This document shows positions 53,757-63,156 of a stretch of DNA of 64,000 nt, piece after piece (position 1 is the first letter of the stretch; each line of letters begins with the position of its first letter). The stretch covers positions 1 to 64,000 of the forward strand of contig JAILHI010000090.1 in NCBI GenBank assembly GCA_024695865.1, written 5' to 3'. Origin of the DNA: Candidatus Gastranaerophilales bacterium (lineage in GTDB: Bacteria > Cyanobacteriota > Vampirovibrionia > Gastranaerophilales > Gastranaerophilaceae). A program made the position numbers and the translations under genes. The notes beneath the pieces are model-generated. The model saw nothing but the letters and a program-made list of their open reading frames with translations. It had not been told where the DNA came from and did no database searches.

Positions 53757-54764
53757 ATGACAAAACAAAATTTAGTTTCGGGCATGCGTTCAACAGGCAA
53801 ACTCCATTTGGGACATTACAAGGGTGTAATCGAAAACTGGGTAAAATTACAGGAGGAATACAACTGTTTTTACTTTGTTGCCGATTGGCATGCGTTAACC
53901 ACAAAGTTTGATAAAACGGAAACGTTAAGAGAAGATAAACTGAATGTTGTAACAGATTGGCTTGCCTGCGGGATAGACCCTGAAAAAGCCACAATCTATA
54001 TTCAGTCCGAAATTCCCGAAATCGCACAACTGCATATTTTATTGAGCATGGTAACCCCTAATAATTGGGTGGAACGTGACCCGACTTTAAAAGATATGAT
54101 AAAAATGATTAAATCGGGCGAGGACAACAATGTTCAGATGTCCTACGGACTTTTGGGCTATCCTGTTTTAATGAGTGCGGATATAATGACCTTTAATGCA
54201 CAGGTCGTTCCCGTCGGTGTTGACCAACTTGCACATCTTGAAATTACAAGAGATATCGCAAGGAGATTTAATAATATTTATAACGTGGAATTATTCAACG
54301 AACCCCTTCCGAAACTTACGCAGGTACCTTTGTTAAAAGGTGTTGACGGTCAAAAAATGGGTAAATCTTTCCACAACGACATAAAAATCTCCGATGACGA
54401 AGAAACAACCGCAAAAAAAGTCATGCAGGCGATAACAGACCGTTCAAGACTCAGAAAAACAGACCTCGGTCACCCCGACAAATGCGAAGTCGTCTTTGAC
54501 TATTATAAGGTTTTTGCTGATGAACAAACCGTTTCCTGCGTTTGCGAAGAATGTCAAAAAGGTGAAAGAGGCTGCGCCGACTGCAAAAGACAACTTGCCA
54601 AAATTATCAACGAAGCCTTTGCACCCATAAGAGAAAAACGAATTTATTATGCGGAAAATCCGAAACTCGTAAAAGAAATTCTTGCAAACGGCAGAGATAA
54701 GGCAAGACCCGTTGCCCAATCGGTATTACAACAGGTTAATGACGCCGTCAGAATATCCTTGTAA
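53757..54764 (+). CDS. trpS: Tryptophanyl-tRNA synthetase
   Basis: 335 residues, class I. The HIGH-type motif is HLGH (17-20) and the KMSKS-type motif is KMGKS near residue 200. A cysteine set CVCEECQKGERGCADC in the C-terminal half likely binds zinc or a cluster, as in a subset of TrpS proteins. It charges tRNA-Trp. An AAAAAGGG ribosome site precedes the ATG. The next gene follows after 17 bases. Confidence 0.96.
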   Translation: MTKQNLVSGMRSTGKLHLGHYKGVIENWVKLQEEYNCFYFVADWHALTTKFDKTETLREDKLNVVTDWLACGIDPEKATIYIQSEIPEIAQLHILLSMVTPNNWVERDPTLKDMIKMIKSGEDNNVQMSYGLLGYPVLMSADIMTFNAQVVPVGVDQLAHLEITRDIARRFNNIYNVELFNEPLPKLTQVPLLKGVDGQKMGKSFHNDIKISDDEETTAKKVMQAITDRSRLRKTDLGHPDKCEVVFDYYKVFADEQTVSCVCEECQKGERGCADCKRQLAKIINEAFAPIREKRIYYAENPKLVKEILANGRDKARPVAQSVLQQVNDAVRISL

Positions 54765-54781
54765 AATCAATCGGACAAATT

Positions 54782-55822
54782 ATGCTTTTCAGAAACAATT
54801 CAAATTATAAACATATCCTTTTTCTTGTGGTTGTGGTATTTGCCATCTGGACAATATCACAGATAAAAGAAATTGCCATGCTGTTTTTTGGCGCTTTCGT
54901 AATCGCATGCTCACTTAATCCGATAGCAGACAAATTATCAAAAAAAATGCCAAGAACTGTGGCAACATCTATTGTTATTCTGGTTTCACTCGTTCTTGTT
55001 CTTTTGATTATAATACCCGTTACATTTGCAACGGTACACGAAATAAAAACTCTTGCGGGCTTTTTGCCCGATGTTATCAAAAAAATAATAACTTGGGTAA
55101 ATACGGCAAAAATTCTCGATTACAAAGTCAGTTCTTTTATTTCCGTCGATAATCTCGGGCTGGAAACGACAAATCTTGCGGGAAATCTTCTCGACAAATC
55201 TTACGAACTTACAATGGGCTTTTTGGACGCCGTAACAATCATTCTTTCTTTGTTAATGATTATCTTTTATTTTGTTCTGGAAAAAAACGAAATCAATCAA
55301 AGTACGATGAGATTATTTCCGCCCAAGTTAAGAAAACGTGCCGCAGAAATTATAACGGCAATCGAAATGAAGGTCGGCGGATATGTTTTTGCGCAGGTGC
55401 TTTCGATGTCAACCGTAGCATTTTTCACGGTTTTGGGGCTTTCGTTATGTAAAATCGAATATGCCGTTCTGCTCGGAATAATTGCGGGTATTTTGGATAT
55501 TATTCCCATAATAGGCCCGACCTTTGCCTTGATTTTGGGCATTATGGCGGCATCAATAAAGGGCTTAATCTGGATACTTCCGACAATAGCAATTTATCTG
55601 ATTGCACAATGGATATCAAACCAACTTGTCAGACCCGTTGTTTTCGGTAAATTTATGCAATTACACCCCGTAATTGTTTTATTTTCATTCTTTATTGCGG
55701 CACAATTTTTGGGTGTCTGGGGTGTGATTCTTGCCCCCGCAATCGCCGCAACTTTACTGACTCTGTTTGATGAACTTTATGTTAAAACAATAAACGCTCA
55801 GGGCAAAAATTCCGATGGCTGA
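54782..55822 (+). CDS. AI-2E family (PerM/YdiK/TqsA) permease
   Basis: 346 residues with about eight membrane helices. The N-terminal pair, the linker NEINQSTMRLFPPKLRKRA and the C-terminal motif DIIPIIGPTFALILGI are typical of PF01594 proteins, which include transporters and Na+/H+ exchangers. It overlaps the radical SAM gene by 8 bases. Confidence 0.9.
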   Translation: MLFRNNSNYKHILFLVVVVFAIWTISQIKEIAMLFFGAFVIACSLNPIADKLSKKMPRTVATSIVILVSLVLVLLIIIPVTFATVHEIKTLAGFLPDVIKKIITWVNTAKILDYKVSSFISVDNLGLETTNLAGNLLDKSYELTMGFLDAVTIILSLLMIIFYFVLEKNEINQSTMRLFPPKLRKRAAEIITAIEMKVGGYVFAQVLSMSTVAFFTVLGLSLCKIEYAVLLGIIAGILDIIPIIGPTFALILGIMAASIKGLIWILPTIAIYLIAQWISNQLVRPVVFGKFMQLHPVIVLFSFFIAAQFLGVWGVILAPAIAATLLTLFDELYVKTINAQGKNSDG

Positions 55823-57410
55823 AACTTTTCTCTATCAAAGAAAACCGTTTAATTCGGAAAATCTCAACGTTTGGATTGCTTTCCCCGGAATTTACAACTT
55901 CGGAATGTCCGCTCTCGGCTTCCTGACCGTTTTTGAAATGATGGACAAAGACGAAAATATTAATGCCGAAAGAATTTTTACGGATACAAAAACAACAACG
56001 ATTGATGCGAGAAAAGTCGATATGTTCGGCTTTTCCTTTTCGTTTGAATTTGATTTTTTGTCAATTTTTAAAATTTTGGATAAGTTTAATATCCCTTTTT
56101 ATGCAAAAGACAGAGATGACAGTTATCCGCTTATTTATGCGGGCGGGCCCGTCGTAACGGCAAACCCCGAACCTTTTGCCCAAATGTTTGATTACATTGA
56201 ACTCGGTGATGCGGAAAATAAAACAAAAAAAATAACCGACATCATCAGACAAAAAAGAGGCTGCCCGAAAAAAGAAATTCTTGAAGAACTTTCAAAAATC
56301 GAGGGTGTTTACGTTCCGTCTTTGACCGTTTTTGACAAAGAAAAAGGCATGCTTACTCTTGACGGAAAACCTTATTCCGTAAAAAAATCAACCGATTTGT
56401 TAAAAAATATCTGCGTAACAACCCCGATTTTGACGGAAAATTCGTTTTTTAAAAACACTTTTATTGCGGAAATAGCAAGAGGCTGCCCGCAAAGATGCGG
56501 TTTTTGCAACACCTCTTACATCAATTCGCCGTACAGAACCTGTGATGCAGACCTTATAAAAGAAAAAATCGAAAACGGTCTTAAATATACACATAAAATA
56601 GCCTTTTTAGGCGCCGCCATTGCCGCTCACCCGAGTTTTGAGGATTTATGCGGTTTTATGTCGCAAAAAGCCGATATTTATGATGATATCGAACTTTCCG
56701 TATCATCACTTCGGGCAGACGGTGTTTCCGATAAGGTTGCCCAAACTCTCGTAAAATGTAAACAAAGGCATGCCACACTTGCTCTTGAAGCAGGCTCGGA
56801 CAGGCTCAGAAAAGTTATCAATAAAAATATTACAAACGAAATCTTCCGAAACACCGTTGCCAACCTCAACAGAAACGGTTTTAAAGGTGTTAAAATTTAC
56901 GGCATGATTGGACTTCCGACAGAAACACAGGAGGACATCGAGGCTCTTGTAACTTTTGCAAAAGAATTAAAAAACGAAAATAAAGGCTTTGAAATATCCT
57001 TCGGTTTCTCGTCTTTTGTTCCGAAATCTCATACCTCTTTTCAGTTTGCCGAAAAAGAAAATTCAAAATCACTCGAAAAAAAATTCGATTATCTTCAGAA
57101 AAACATGGCTAAAAACGGCATAAAAATAACCGTTTCGGCAGTAAAATGGGACTATTATCAGGCGCTGTTTTCAAGAGGCGGACGGGAACTCTTTGACTAT
57201 GCGGTAGAAGTGTACAGACAGGGCGGAAATATAGGCGCCTTTAAAGCGGCAATGAAATCTTTCCAAAAATCAGGACAAATAACCGATTTTGATGAAATTG
57301 TATATTCAAAACGTGATTTTAACCAAATTAATCCATGGGATTTTATTCGTATGCCCTACGAAAAAAACTTTTTGGTTAAGGAATGTAACAGACTTTTTTC
57401 ATTGATATAA
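55815..57410 (+). CDS. B12-binding-type radical SAM protein
   Basis: 531 residues. The N-terminal half is a B12-binding-like Rossmann domain (VDMFGFSFSFEFDFLSIFKI, IYAGGPVVTANPEPF), and the radical SAM site CX3CX2C is at C224, C228 and C231 in ARGCPQRCGFCNTSY. Radical SAM partner motifs such as LEAGSDRLRKVINK and MIGLPTETQEDI follow. It resembles a family common in Cyanobacteria. The Rossmann domain lacks the obvious DxHxxG motif of base-off cobalamin binding. The substrate is unknown. Confidence 0.88.
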   Translation: MAETFLYQRKPFNSENLNVWIAFPGIYNFGMSALGFLTVFEMMDKDENINAERIFTDTKTTTIDARKVDMFGFSFSFEFDFLSIFKILDKFNIPFYAKDRDDSYPLIYAGGPVVTANPEPFAQMFDYIELGDAENKTKKITDIIRQKRGCPKKEILEELSKIEGVYVPSLTVFDKEKGMLTLDGKPYSVKKSTDLLKNICVTTPILTENSFFKNTFIAEIARGCPQRCGFCNTSYINSPYRTCDADLIKEKIENGLKYTHKIAFLGAAIAAHPSFEDLCGFMSQKADIYDDIELSVSSLRADGVSDKVAQTLVKCKQRHATLALEAGSDRLRKVINKNITNEIFRNTVANLNRNGFKGVKIYGMIGLPTETQEDIEALVTFAKELKNENKGFEISFGFSSFVPKSHTSFQFAEKENSKSLEKKFDYLQKNMAKNGIKITVSAVKWDYYQALFSRGGRELFDYAVEVYRQGGNIGAFKAAMKSFQKSGQITDFDEIVYSKRDFNQINPWDFIRMPYEKNFLVKECNRLFSLI

Positions 57411-57450
57411 GGCTTTTTGAGAATTATTGTTAAAAATACACTTATTTTTC

Positions 57451-57479
57451 TTGACAATAAAAAAAACATGGCATAAAAT
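57451..57479 (+). promoter_or_regulatory. Near-consensus promoter of a small RNA
   Basis: TTGACA (57451-57456), a 17-base spacer and TAAAAT (57474-57479), the closest match to the sigma-70 consensus seen in the window. No ORF with a ribosome site follows before the terminator at 57616. Confidence 0.65.
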
Positions 57480-57485
57480 GTAGAT

Positions 57486-57641
57486 ATAAGGATTAAGAAA
57501 TCAGTTTTTTTAAATTCCAACAAACAATATAAATAACAGTCATAACCAACATTACAATCCCGAACACACACAAACTCCTAAATACATAAACACAAAATGA
57601 AACCATTAGGATGCAGCCTCTCTCAGAGAGGCATTTTTTTT
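57486..57641 (+). ncRNA. Candidate small RNA with G-free, CUCCU-bearing body
   Basis: Expected transcript of about 155 nt from the promoter at 57451 to the terminator at 57616-57641. From about 57512 to 57600 it is made almost only of A, C and T, with just two or three G residues, so it should be single-stranded. It carries CTCCT (57575-57579) and TCCC (57558-57561), sequences that can pair with ribosome-binding sites. The end is a seven-pair hairpin plus eight T residues. I cannot name a family. Confidence 0.5.
57616..57641 (+). terminator. Strong terminator of the candidate small RNA
   Basis: GCCTCTC-TCA-GAGAGGC followed by A and eight T residues. Confidence 0.9.
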
Positions 57642-57958
57642 GTTATGCCTGTATAGTGTTGAAAATACACTTAAATAAAAAGTTTTTGTTAAGTTTGCTT
57701 AACATTTATTGGAAAAATGATAAAACAGGGGATATTAAAAATTAGCAGGGTAGACTTTAGTCTGCCAAAATATTTTCAATTTGATGTGACGAAGCAATTC
57801 CTGAAACCGAACGGGATTGCCACGAAACGCTCTGCATTTCTCGCAATGACAGCATATTGCAGGTTGGGTGAAAACCGACAAATATAACGTCTTTGCGAGG
57901 CTTGTCCGAAGCAATCCTTGAAACCTAAAGGGATTGCCATTCTTCGTTCAAAATCAAA
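57642..57958. repeat. Mosaic repeats upstream of lysS
   Basis: The palindrome GGTAGACTTTAGTCTGCC is at 57749-57766. ATTGC (57816) and GCAAT (57843) enclose GAAACGC-TCT-GCATTTC. The module TGCAGGTTGGGTGAAAACCG is at 57859, also seen at 43949. No gene is seen. Confidence 0.75.
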
Positions 57959-58051
57959 GCGGGGAACAAAAAACAAATGCTCTCAATTCTTCCTTATATA
58001 TTAAATATTTTTGTTGTAAAATTAAATCAAAAACAAAACCATGGGGGAAAA

Positions 58052-59533
58052 ATGGAAGAAAACGAAAATTTAGACCATGTCAGAAAGACAAGAATACAAA
58101 AGTTAACAGATATAGCAGACAGAGGTATTAACCCTTTTAAATATTCTTTTGAAAAAAATGCAAGTGCAAAGATGCTTCACGAAAGATACGCAGAACTTGA
58201 AGCAGGCGCAGAAACAGAAGATTGGTATGCCGCAGCGGGAAGAATTACCGCAATCAGAAACTCGGGAATGTTTATGGACATTCAGGATGACAGCGGAAAA
58301 CTTCAACTTTTCTGCCATAAAGACAATATGGGACAGGATGAATTTAAACAGTTAAAACTGCTTGATATCGGCGATATTATCGGCTGCTGGGGTACGGTAA
58401 GAAGAACACCGAGAGGTGAATTGAGTTTAAAGGTTAAAGATGTAAAACTTTTGACAAAATCTTTAAGAGCCCTGCCCGAAAAATTTCACGGTCTGACTGA
58501 CGTTGAAACACGTTATCGGCAGAGATATATTGACTTAATCATGAATGAAAAAGTCAGAAACACTTTCAGAACGAGAAGCATGATTATTACAAAAATCAGA
58601 GAATATCTTGTAAATCAGGGCTTTTTAGAAGTTGAAACCCCTATGCTTCACCAAAAGGCATCAGGCGCAAACGCAAGACCGTTTATGACTCACCATAACG
58701 CTCTCGATATGGATTTGGCACTCAGAATTGCCCCCGAATTACATTTAAAAAGACTTTTGGTCGGCGGTCTTTCCGAGAAGATTTTTGAATTAAACAGAAA
58801 CTTCAGAAACGAAGGTATCGACACACGTCACAATCCCGAATTTACTATGATTGAGATGTATCAGGCTTACGTTGACTACAACGAAATGATGGTGCTTATC
58901 GAAAATATGATTTCATCTGTTGCGATGGACGTTTTGGGAACAACCAAAATAACCTATTGCGGAAAAGAAATCGATTTGACACCCCCGTGGGACAGAAAAA
59001 CAATGATAGGCGCTATTTCCGAATATACAGGAAAAGACTTTTCAAGTGTTGTCAGTTACGAAGAAGCCGTCGAAAAGGCGAATGAACTCGGCATTGATGT
59101 TGAAGAATGTGATAACTGGGGCAAGGTGCTTGAAAAAATCTTTGAAGAAAAGGTAGAACCGCATCTTGTTCAGCCGACTCACATCATTGATTATCCGAGA
59201 GATATTTCCCCGCTTGCAAAAGTTCACAGAGATAACCCGAGATTAACGGAAAGATTTGAAACAAGAATCAACGGCTGGGAAATCTGTAACGCCTTTTCGG
59301 AACTTACAGACCCGATTGACCAGAGAAACAGATTTGAGGCACAGGCAAGAGCAAAAGCATCGGGTGATGAAGAAGCAATGGAAATTGATGAAGATTTTAT
59401 CACTGCACTTGAACATGGCATGCCCCCCGCAGGAGGTATGGGCATAGGTATTGACAGAATTGTAATGCTCCTTACCGATTCGCCCACAATCCGTGATGTC
59501 ATTGCTTTTCCGACTATGAGAAACAAGCAGTAA
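58052..59533 (+). CDS. lysS: Lysyl-tRNA synthetase, class II
   Basis: 493 residues from the ATG at 58052, with a GGGGG ribosome site; an in-frame ATG at 57977 lies 75 bases upstream and would add residues not seen in the family. The anticodon-binding OB fold is at about 50-150 (GRITAIRNSGMFMDIQDD), followed by the class-II catalytic core with motif 2 (FELNRNFRNEGIDTRHNPEF) and motif 3 (GGMGIGIDRIVML). It charges tRNA-Lys. Confidence 0.97.
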   Translation: MEENENLDHVRKTRIQKLTDIADRGINPFKYSFEKNASAKMLHERYAELEAGAETEDWYAAAGRITAIRNSGMFMDIQDDSGKLQLFCHKDNMGQDEFKQLKLLDIGDIIGCWGTVRRTPRGELSLKVKDVKLLTKSLRALPEKFHGLTDVETRYRQRYIDLIMNEKVRNTFRTRSMIITKIREYLVNQGFLEVETPMLHQKASGANARPFMTHHNALDMDLALRIAPELHLKRLLVGGLSEKIFELNRNFRNEGIDTRHNPEFTMIEMYQAYVDYNEMMVLIENMISSVAMDVLGTTKITYCGKEIDLTPPWDRKTMIGAISEYTGKDFSSVVSYEEAVEKANELGIDVEECDNWGKVLEKIFEEKVEPHLVQPTHIIDYPRDISPLAKVHRDNPRLTERFETRINGWEICNAFSELTDPIDQRNRFEAQARAKASGDEEAMEIDEDFITALEHGMPPAGGMGIGIDRIVMLLTDSPTIRDVIAFPTMRNKQ

Positions 59534-59587
59534 AAGGGGCTTTTTTATACGAACGGCTGAAACCTTTTGTTAACAATCATTAAGGAC

Positions 59588-59615
59588 TTGCATTTTGTCA
59601 AAGTTCAGTTATAAT
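59588..59615 (+). promoter_or_regulatory. Sigma-70-type promoter of the HU gene
   Basis: TTGCAT (59588-59593), a 16-base spacer and TATAAT (59610-59615), followed by AAAGGA before the ATG. Confidence 0.75.
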
Positions 59616-59648
59616 AACAATGTAGACTTTAAGAAAGGACAAAGCACC

Positions 59649-59927
59649 ATGAACAAAGAAGAATTAGTACAAGAAGTTGCAAAATTAGCTAACGCTACAC
59701 AAAAAGAAACAACTGAAGTTATAAACGCATTCATCGAAACTGTTCAAAAAACAGTTGCAAAAGGAAAGAAAGTAACTTTAGTTGGTTTCGGTACTTTTGA
59801 AGCAAGAAAAAGAGCAGCAAGAACAGGCCGCAATCCTCAAACAGGCGCAGAAATCAAAATCCCTGCAAAGACAGCTCCTGTATTCTTAGCTGGTAAGAAA
59901 TTCAAAACTGTTGTTAACGGAAAGTAA
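59649..59927 (+). CDS. DNA-binding protein HU
   Basis: 92 residues from the ATG at 59649 (MNKEELVQEVAKLANATQKE). The conserved loop GFGTFEARKRAARTGRNPQT and the end PAKTAPVFLAGKKFK are the standard HU/IHF pattern. It bends and compacts DNA as a dimer. The AAAGGACAA ribosome site, the strong promoter and the well-formed terminator fit its usual high expression. Confidence 0.96.
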   Translation: MNKEELVQEVAKLANATQKETTEVINAFIETVQKTVAKGKKVTLVGFGTFEARKRAARTGRNPQTGAEIKIPAKTAPVFLAGKKFKTVVNGK

Positions 59928-59952
59928 TTTTTGTAACAATAAAAAGTTTTTT

Positions 59953-59982
59953 AAGCCGTTCTTTACAGGACGGCTTTTATTT
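59953..59982 (+). terminator. Terminator of the HU gene
   Basis: AAGCCGTTCT and AGGACGGCTT form a ten-pair stem with one G-T pair and the loop TTAC, followed by T residues. Confidence 0.88.
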
Positions 59983-60071
59983 TAAGTTACAATACCCGAC
60001 AGGATATTATTTTTTTTGTCGGAAAGGTTACAATATAAAAATACAAACATGATTTTGCGGAAAGAGAAAAT

Positions 60072-62189
60072 ATGTTGAAAAAGAATTTAATACCTTTGGT
60101 AATTTTGAGTTTAACGATTTCGGCCGTGCCGGTTTTGGCGGAAACTTATGACGACAACCCGCCGAATTATTTTACATCACAGGGTCAGACTTTTTATCAG
60201 AGCGGTCAGTATTCGAGCGCAATAAAGTCTTTCAGAACGGCATTAAGAGAAGATTCAAACGACACGTCCGCAAAAATCGGTTTGATAAACGCCTACATTT
60301 CCCGTGCAAAGTATTACAACGACACCGAAAAATCTCCGAAGAAGGCGTTATCCGATATTAAATCGGCATTATTTTATTTTGTATGTTTTAACGGAACCTC
60401 TGCAAAAAGTCATTATTCGGAGGCTTATGCATCAGCCGTTTCAAACCTTACGGCGCTTGAACAGAGTTTAAAATGTGATATTACGGGAGAGGGGCTTGTT
60501 AAAAGCGGAAAAAATCTCAGATATCAGGGTGAATTTGCGGCTGCGGGCTATGATTTTTACAGGGCTTTGGAAGACCCTGTAAACGCAAAATACGCAAACA
60601 ACGGGCTTGGCGATGTTTTAAAAATTTTAGGTCAGCCTTATCAGGCGGTAAAATATTACGAAAAAGCGGTTGAACTTGAACCGAACGATGCCGAGTTAAG
60701 ACTTTCTCTTGCAAGAGCCTATGAGGAATCGGGTCAGGCTGATTTGGCGGCGGCGCAGTATAATTTTGCACTTTCTGCATCAAATGAAAAAGAGGAAGTT
60801 TTAAATTCTCTTGAAAGAATTTGTCGTCAAAGAGTGGATAAAAACCCGTCTGATGCCGAGGCTCACTGCAATCTGGGAACAATTTACCAAAAGAGAGGAA
60901 ATACGGAATGGGCTCTGGCGGAATATCAAAAGGCCGAAAAACTCAATCCTGCTCTCGTTATTTCAAAGGTAAACACCGCTATTTTATATTATGACCAACG
61001 CAAATACAAAGAGTCCATTGATTTTTGCAACAAGGCGCTTTTGATTGACCCGAAGAATGTTCAGGCAAGACTTCAAAAGGCAAAGAGTTTTCAGGCTTTA
61101 AGCATGTGGGAAAATGCAACAGAAGAATACAAAAACGTTTTAAAATACGATGCACAAAATTCAGAGGCCCAATTCGGACTTGCGGAAATTTATTCCAAAA
61201 ACATGCCGACAGAGGACGCTTTATCAACTCTTAAAGCGCAGGGAATATCGCTTTCCCCCGAATTTTATGCTCAAACCGCTTATACAGCGCATAAAAATAA
61301 AGATATCGAAAAGGCAATAAAGTATTATAAACTTGCTATTGAAGCCAACCCGAACGACAAAACGCTTTATCTGAATCTGGGACAGATTTACAACGGCAGA
61401 AACGATTTTGCAAACGCATCGGCTTATGCCGAACTTGCCCTGCAAAAATTCCCGAACGATGAACAGGTTAAAGAGTTCAGTAAAAGCGTAAAATCGAGAT
61501 ATTCAAACTCGATGTATGCGGAAGCCGAAAAACTTACCGAAAACAAGCAGTATTCGGAAGCGCTTGCAAAATATCAGAAGATATCCCCGCAGGGTTACAA
61601 TTCCTACATCGGCATTGCGGGTGTTTATCTGCTTATGAACGATTATACAAAGGCGCTTGATTTTTACAAAAAAGCGCTTGCGGAAAAGCCCGACGACAAC
61701 GAAATTTTACTTACAATGGCAGGTATTTACATTCAGCAGGACGATTTGACAAACGCCGAAACTTATCTGAAAAAAATTACCAACAAACAAAATGCAAAAT
61801 ACAAAGAACTTGAAAATTATATCAATTCCAAAAAAGCGGAAACGGATTTAAAGGCCGCAGTTGAAAAATACGAAAATCACGACTACCGTGCCGCAGAAAC
61901 TCTTTTGACGGGTCTTATAAAGAAAAATCTCGGCGGTTATATGCCTTACTATTACAGGGCTATGGTTTATGATGCGCTCGGGGATTTTAAACTTGCGGTT
62001 GCGGATTACGAAAAGGTTACGGCAATAGATTCTTCAATTGCGCTTGTTTACTATTCTTTAGGTGTTGATTATGACAGCCTGAAAGATTTTCCGAGGGCTG
62101 TAAAAAATTACAAAAAATATCTGGAATTAACAAACGAAACCAATGAATACACAAAATACGCAAGACAAAGAATACAGCAGTCAAAATAA
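60072..62189 (+). CDS. Exported TPR-repeat protein of 705 residues
   Basis: A signal peptide (cleavage after VLA, about residue 23) precedes an array of about a dozen TPR repeats, for example GQTFYQSGQYSSAIKSFRTA, NNGLGDVLKILGQPYQAVKY and NLGTIYQKRGNTEWALAEYQ. It lies in the periplasm or is outer-membrane associated and probably acts as a scaffold in envelope assembly. It overlaps the start of the dus gene by 47 bases. A TACAAT box lies in 60025-60035. Confidence 0.88.
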   Translation: MLKKNLIPLVILSLTISAVPVLAETYDDNPPNYFTSQGQTFYQSGQYSSAIKSFRTALREDSNDTSAKIGLINAYISRAKYYNDTEKSPKKALSDIKSALFYFVCFNGTSAKSHYSEAYASAVSNLTALEQSLKCDITGEGLVKSGKNLRYQGEFAAAGYDFYRALEDPVNAKYANNGLGDVLKILGQPYQAVKYYEKAVELEPNDAELRLSLARAYEESGQADLAAAQYNFALSASNEKEEVLNSLERICRQRVDKNPSDAEAHCNLGTIYQKRGNTEWALAEYQKAEKLNPALVISKVNTAILYYDQRKYKESIDFCNKALLIDPKNVQARLQKAKSFQALSMWENATEEYKNVLKYDAQNSEAQFGLAEIYSKNMPTEDALSTLKAQGISLSPEFYAQTAYTAHKNKDIEKAIKYYKLAIEANPNDKTLYLNLGQIYNGRNDFANASAYAELALQKFPNDEQVKEFSKSVKSRYSNSMYAEAEKLTENKQYSEALAKYQKISPQGYNSYIGIAGVYLLMNDYTKALDFYKKALAEKPDDNEILLTMAGIYIQQDDLTNAETYLKKITNKQNAKYKELENYINSKKAETDLKAAVEKYENHDYRAAETLLTGLIKKNLGGYMPYYYRAMVYDALGDFKLAVADYEKVTAIDSSIALVYYSLGVDYDSLKDFPRAVKNYKKYLELTNETNEYTKYARQRIQQSK

Positions 62190-63156
62190 AATCAGAATAA
62201 GAGATGTTGAAATAAATTCAAAAGTTATATCCGCTCCGATGGCGGGCATAACGGATTATGTTCTCAGAAAACTTATCAGAAAATACTCAAAAGACTGTCT
62301 TATTGTGACGGAAATGATAAGTTCCGAGGCTCTTGTTCAGCAGAAGGAAAGTCATATTATTCATACCGACAGTGACGAAAAGCCCGTATCCTTTCAGATA
62401 TCGGGGCATAAACCGCCTTTGGTTGCAAAATCGGCGGATATTTTAAAGGACAGAGCAACTATCATTGATATAAACATGGGTTGTCCCGTAAATAAGGTTA
62501 TGAAAGCAACGGACGGCTGTGCGCTTATGAAAAGTCCGCAGACGGCGGCAGATTTGGTCAAGGCGGTAAAAGATACCGTTGCTTTGCCTGTAACGTGCAA
62601 ATTCCGGCTCGGAATTAATCAGAATTTAATCAATTTTGTTGAATTTGCGGTTAAAATGCAGGACGCGGGCGCTGATGCGGTTTGTGTTCATGCAAGAACG
62701 AGAGTACAGATGTATGCGGGAACGGCAGATTGGAAAAGGGTTTCAGCCCTCAAAGGCGAGATTGACATACCGTATTTTATAAACGGCGACATTGTTTCCG
62801 AAGAAACGGCAAAGCAGGCGCTTGAAGATTCCGGGGCGGACGGTGTCGCAATAGGCAGAGGACTTTTGGGCAATCCGTGGTTACCCGCTCAAATTGATTA
62901 CTTTTTAAAAACGGGTGAAAAATTACCCGCAAAAAGTTTAAGCGAAAAGATAGCAGATTTAAAAGAGCATTTGGACAACGAAATTGCTTTCAGAGGCGAA
63001 TTAAACGGGATTAAGTTTTTCCGCAAGTTTTATCCTTATTATATAAAAGGTGTGCGGGGCGCATCGGAATACAGAGGAAAACTTGTTACGGAAGAAAATT
63101 ACGGCAAAATTATTTCCCTATTGGACGAAATTTTGGAAAACGAAAAGGCGGAATAA
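62143..63156 (+). CDS. tRNA-dihydrouridine synthase (DusB-like)
   Basis: 337 residues. SAPMAGITDYVLRKL, INMGCPVNK (catalytic Cys-containing region), CVHARTRVQMYAG and GDIVSEETAKQALED followed by GVAIGRGLLGNPW are the flavin-binding barrel motifs of Dus enzymes, which reduce uridine in tRNA. The start is inside the TPR gene's end because no later ATG, GTG or TTG precedes the first conserved strand. Confidence 0.92.
   Translation: MNTQNTQDKEYSSQNKIRIRDVEINSKVISAPMAGITDYVLRKLIRKYSKDCLIVTEMISSEALVQQKESHIIHTDSDEKPVSFQISGHKPPLVAKSADILKDRATIIDINMGCPVNKVMKATDGCALMKSPQTAADLVKAVKDTVALPVTCKFRLGINQNLINFVEFAVKMQDAGADAVCVHARTRVQMYAGTADWKRVSALKGEIDIPYFINGDIVSEETAKQALEDSGADGVAIGRGLLGNPWLPAQIDYFLKTGEKLPAKSLSEKIADLKEHLDNEIAFRGELNGIKFFRKFYPYYIKGVRGASEYRGKLVTEENYGKIISLLDEILENEKAE

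Noticed and set aside
57642-58051. T-box or leader-peptide attenuator controlling lysS
   Set aside because: No T-box consensus and no lysine-rich leader peptide; the space is filled with intergenic repeats. The short frame after 57597 starts without a ribosome site and is not Lys-rich before the terminator.
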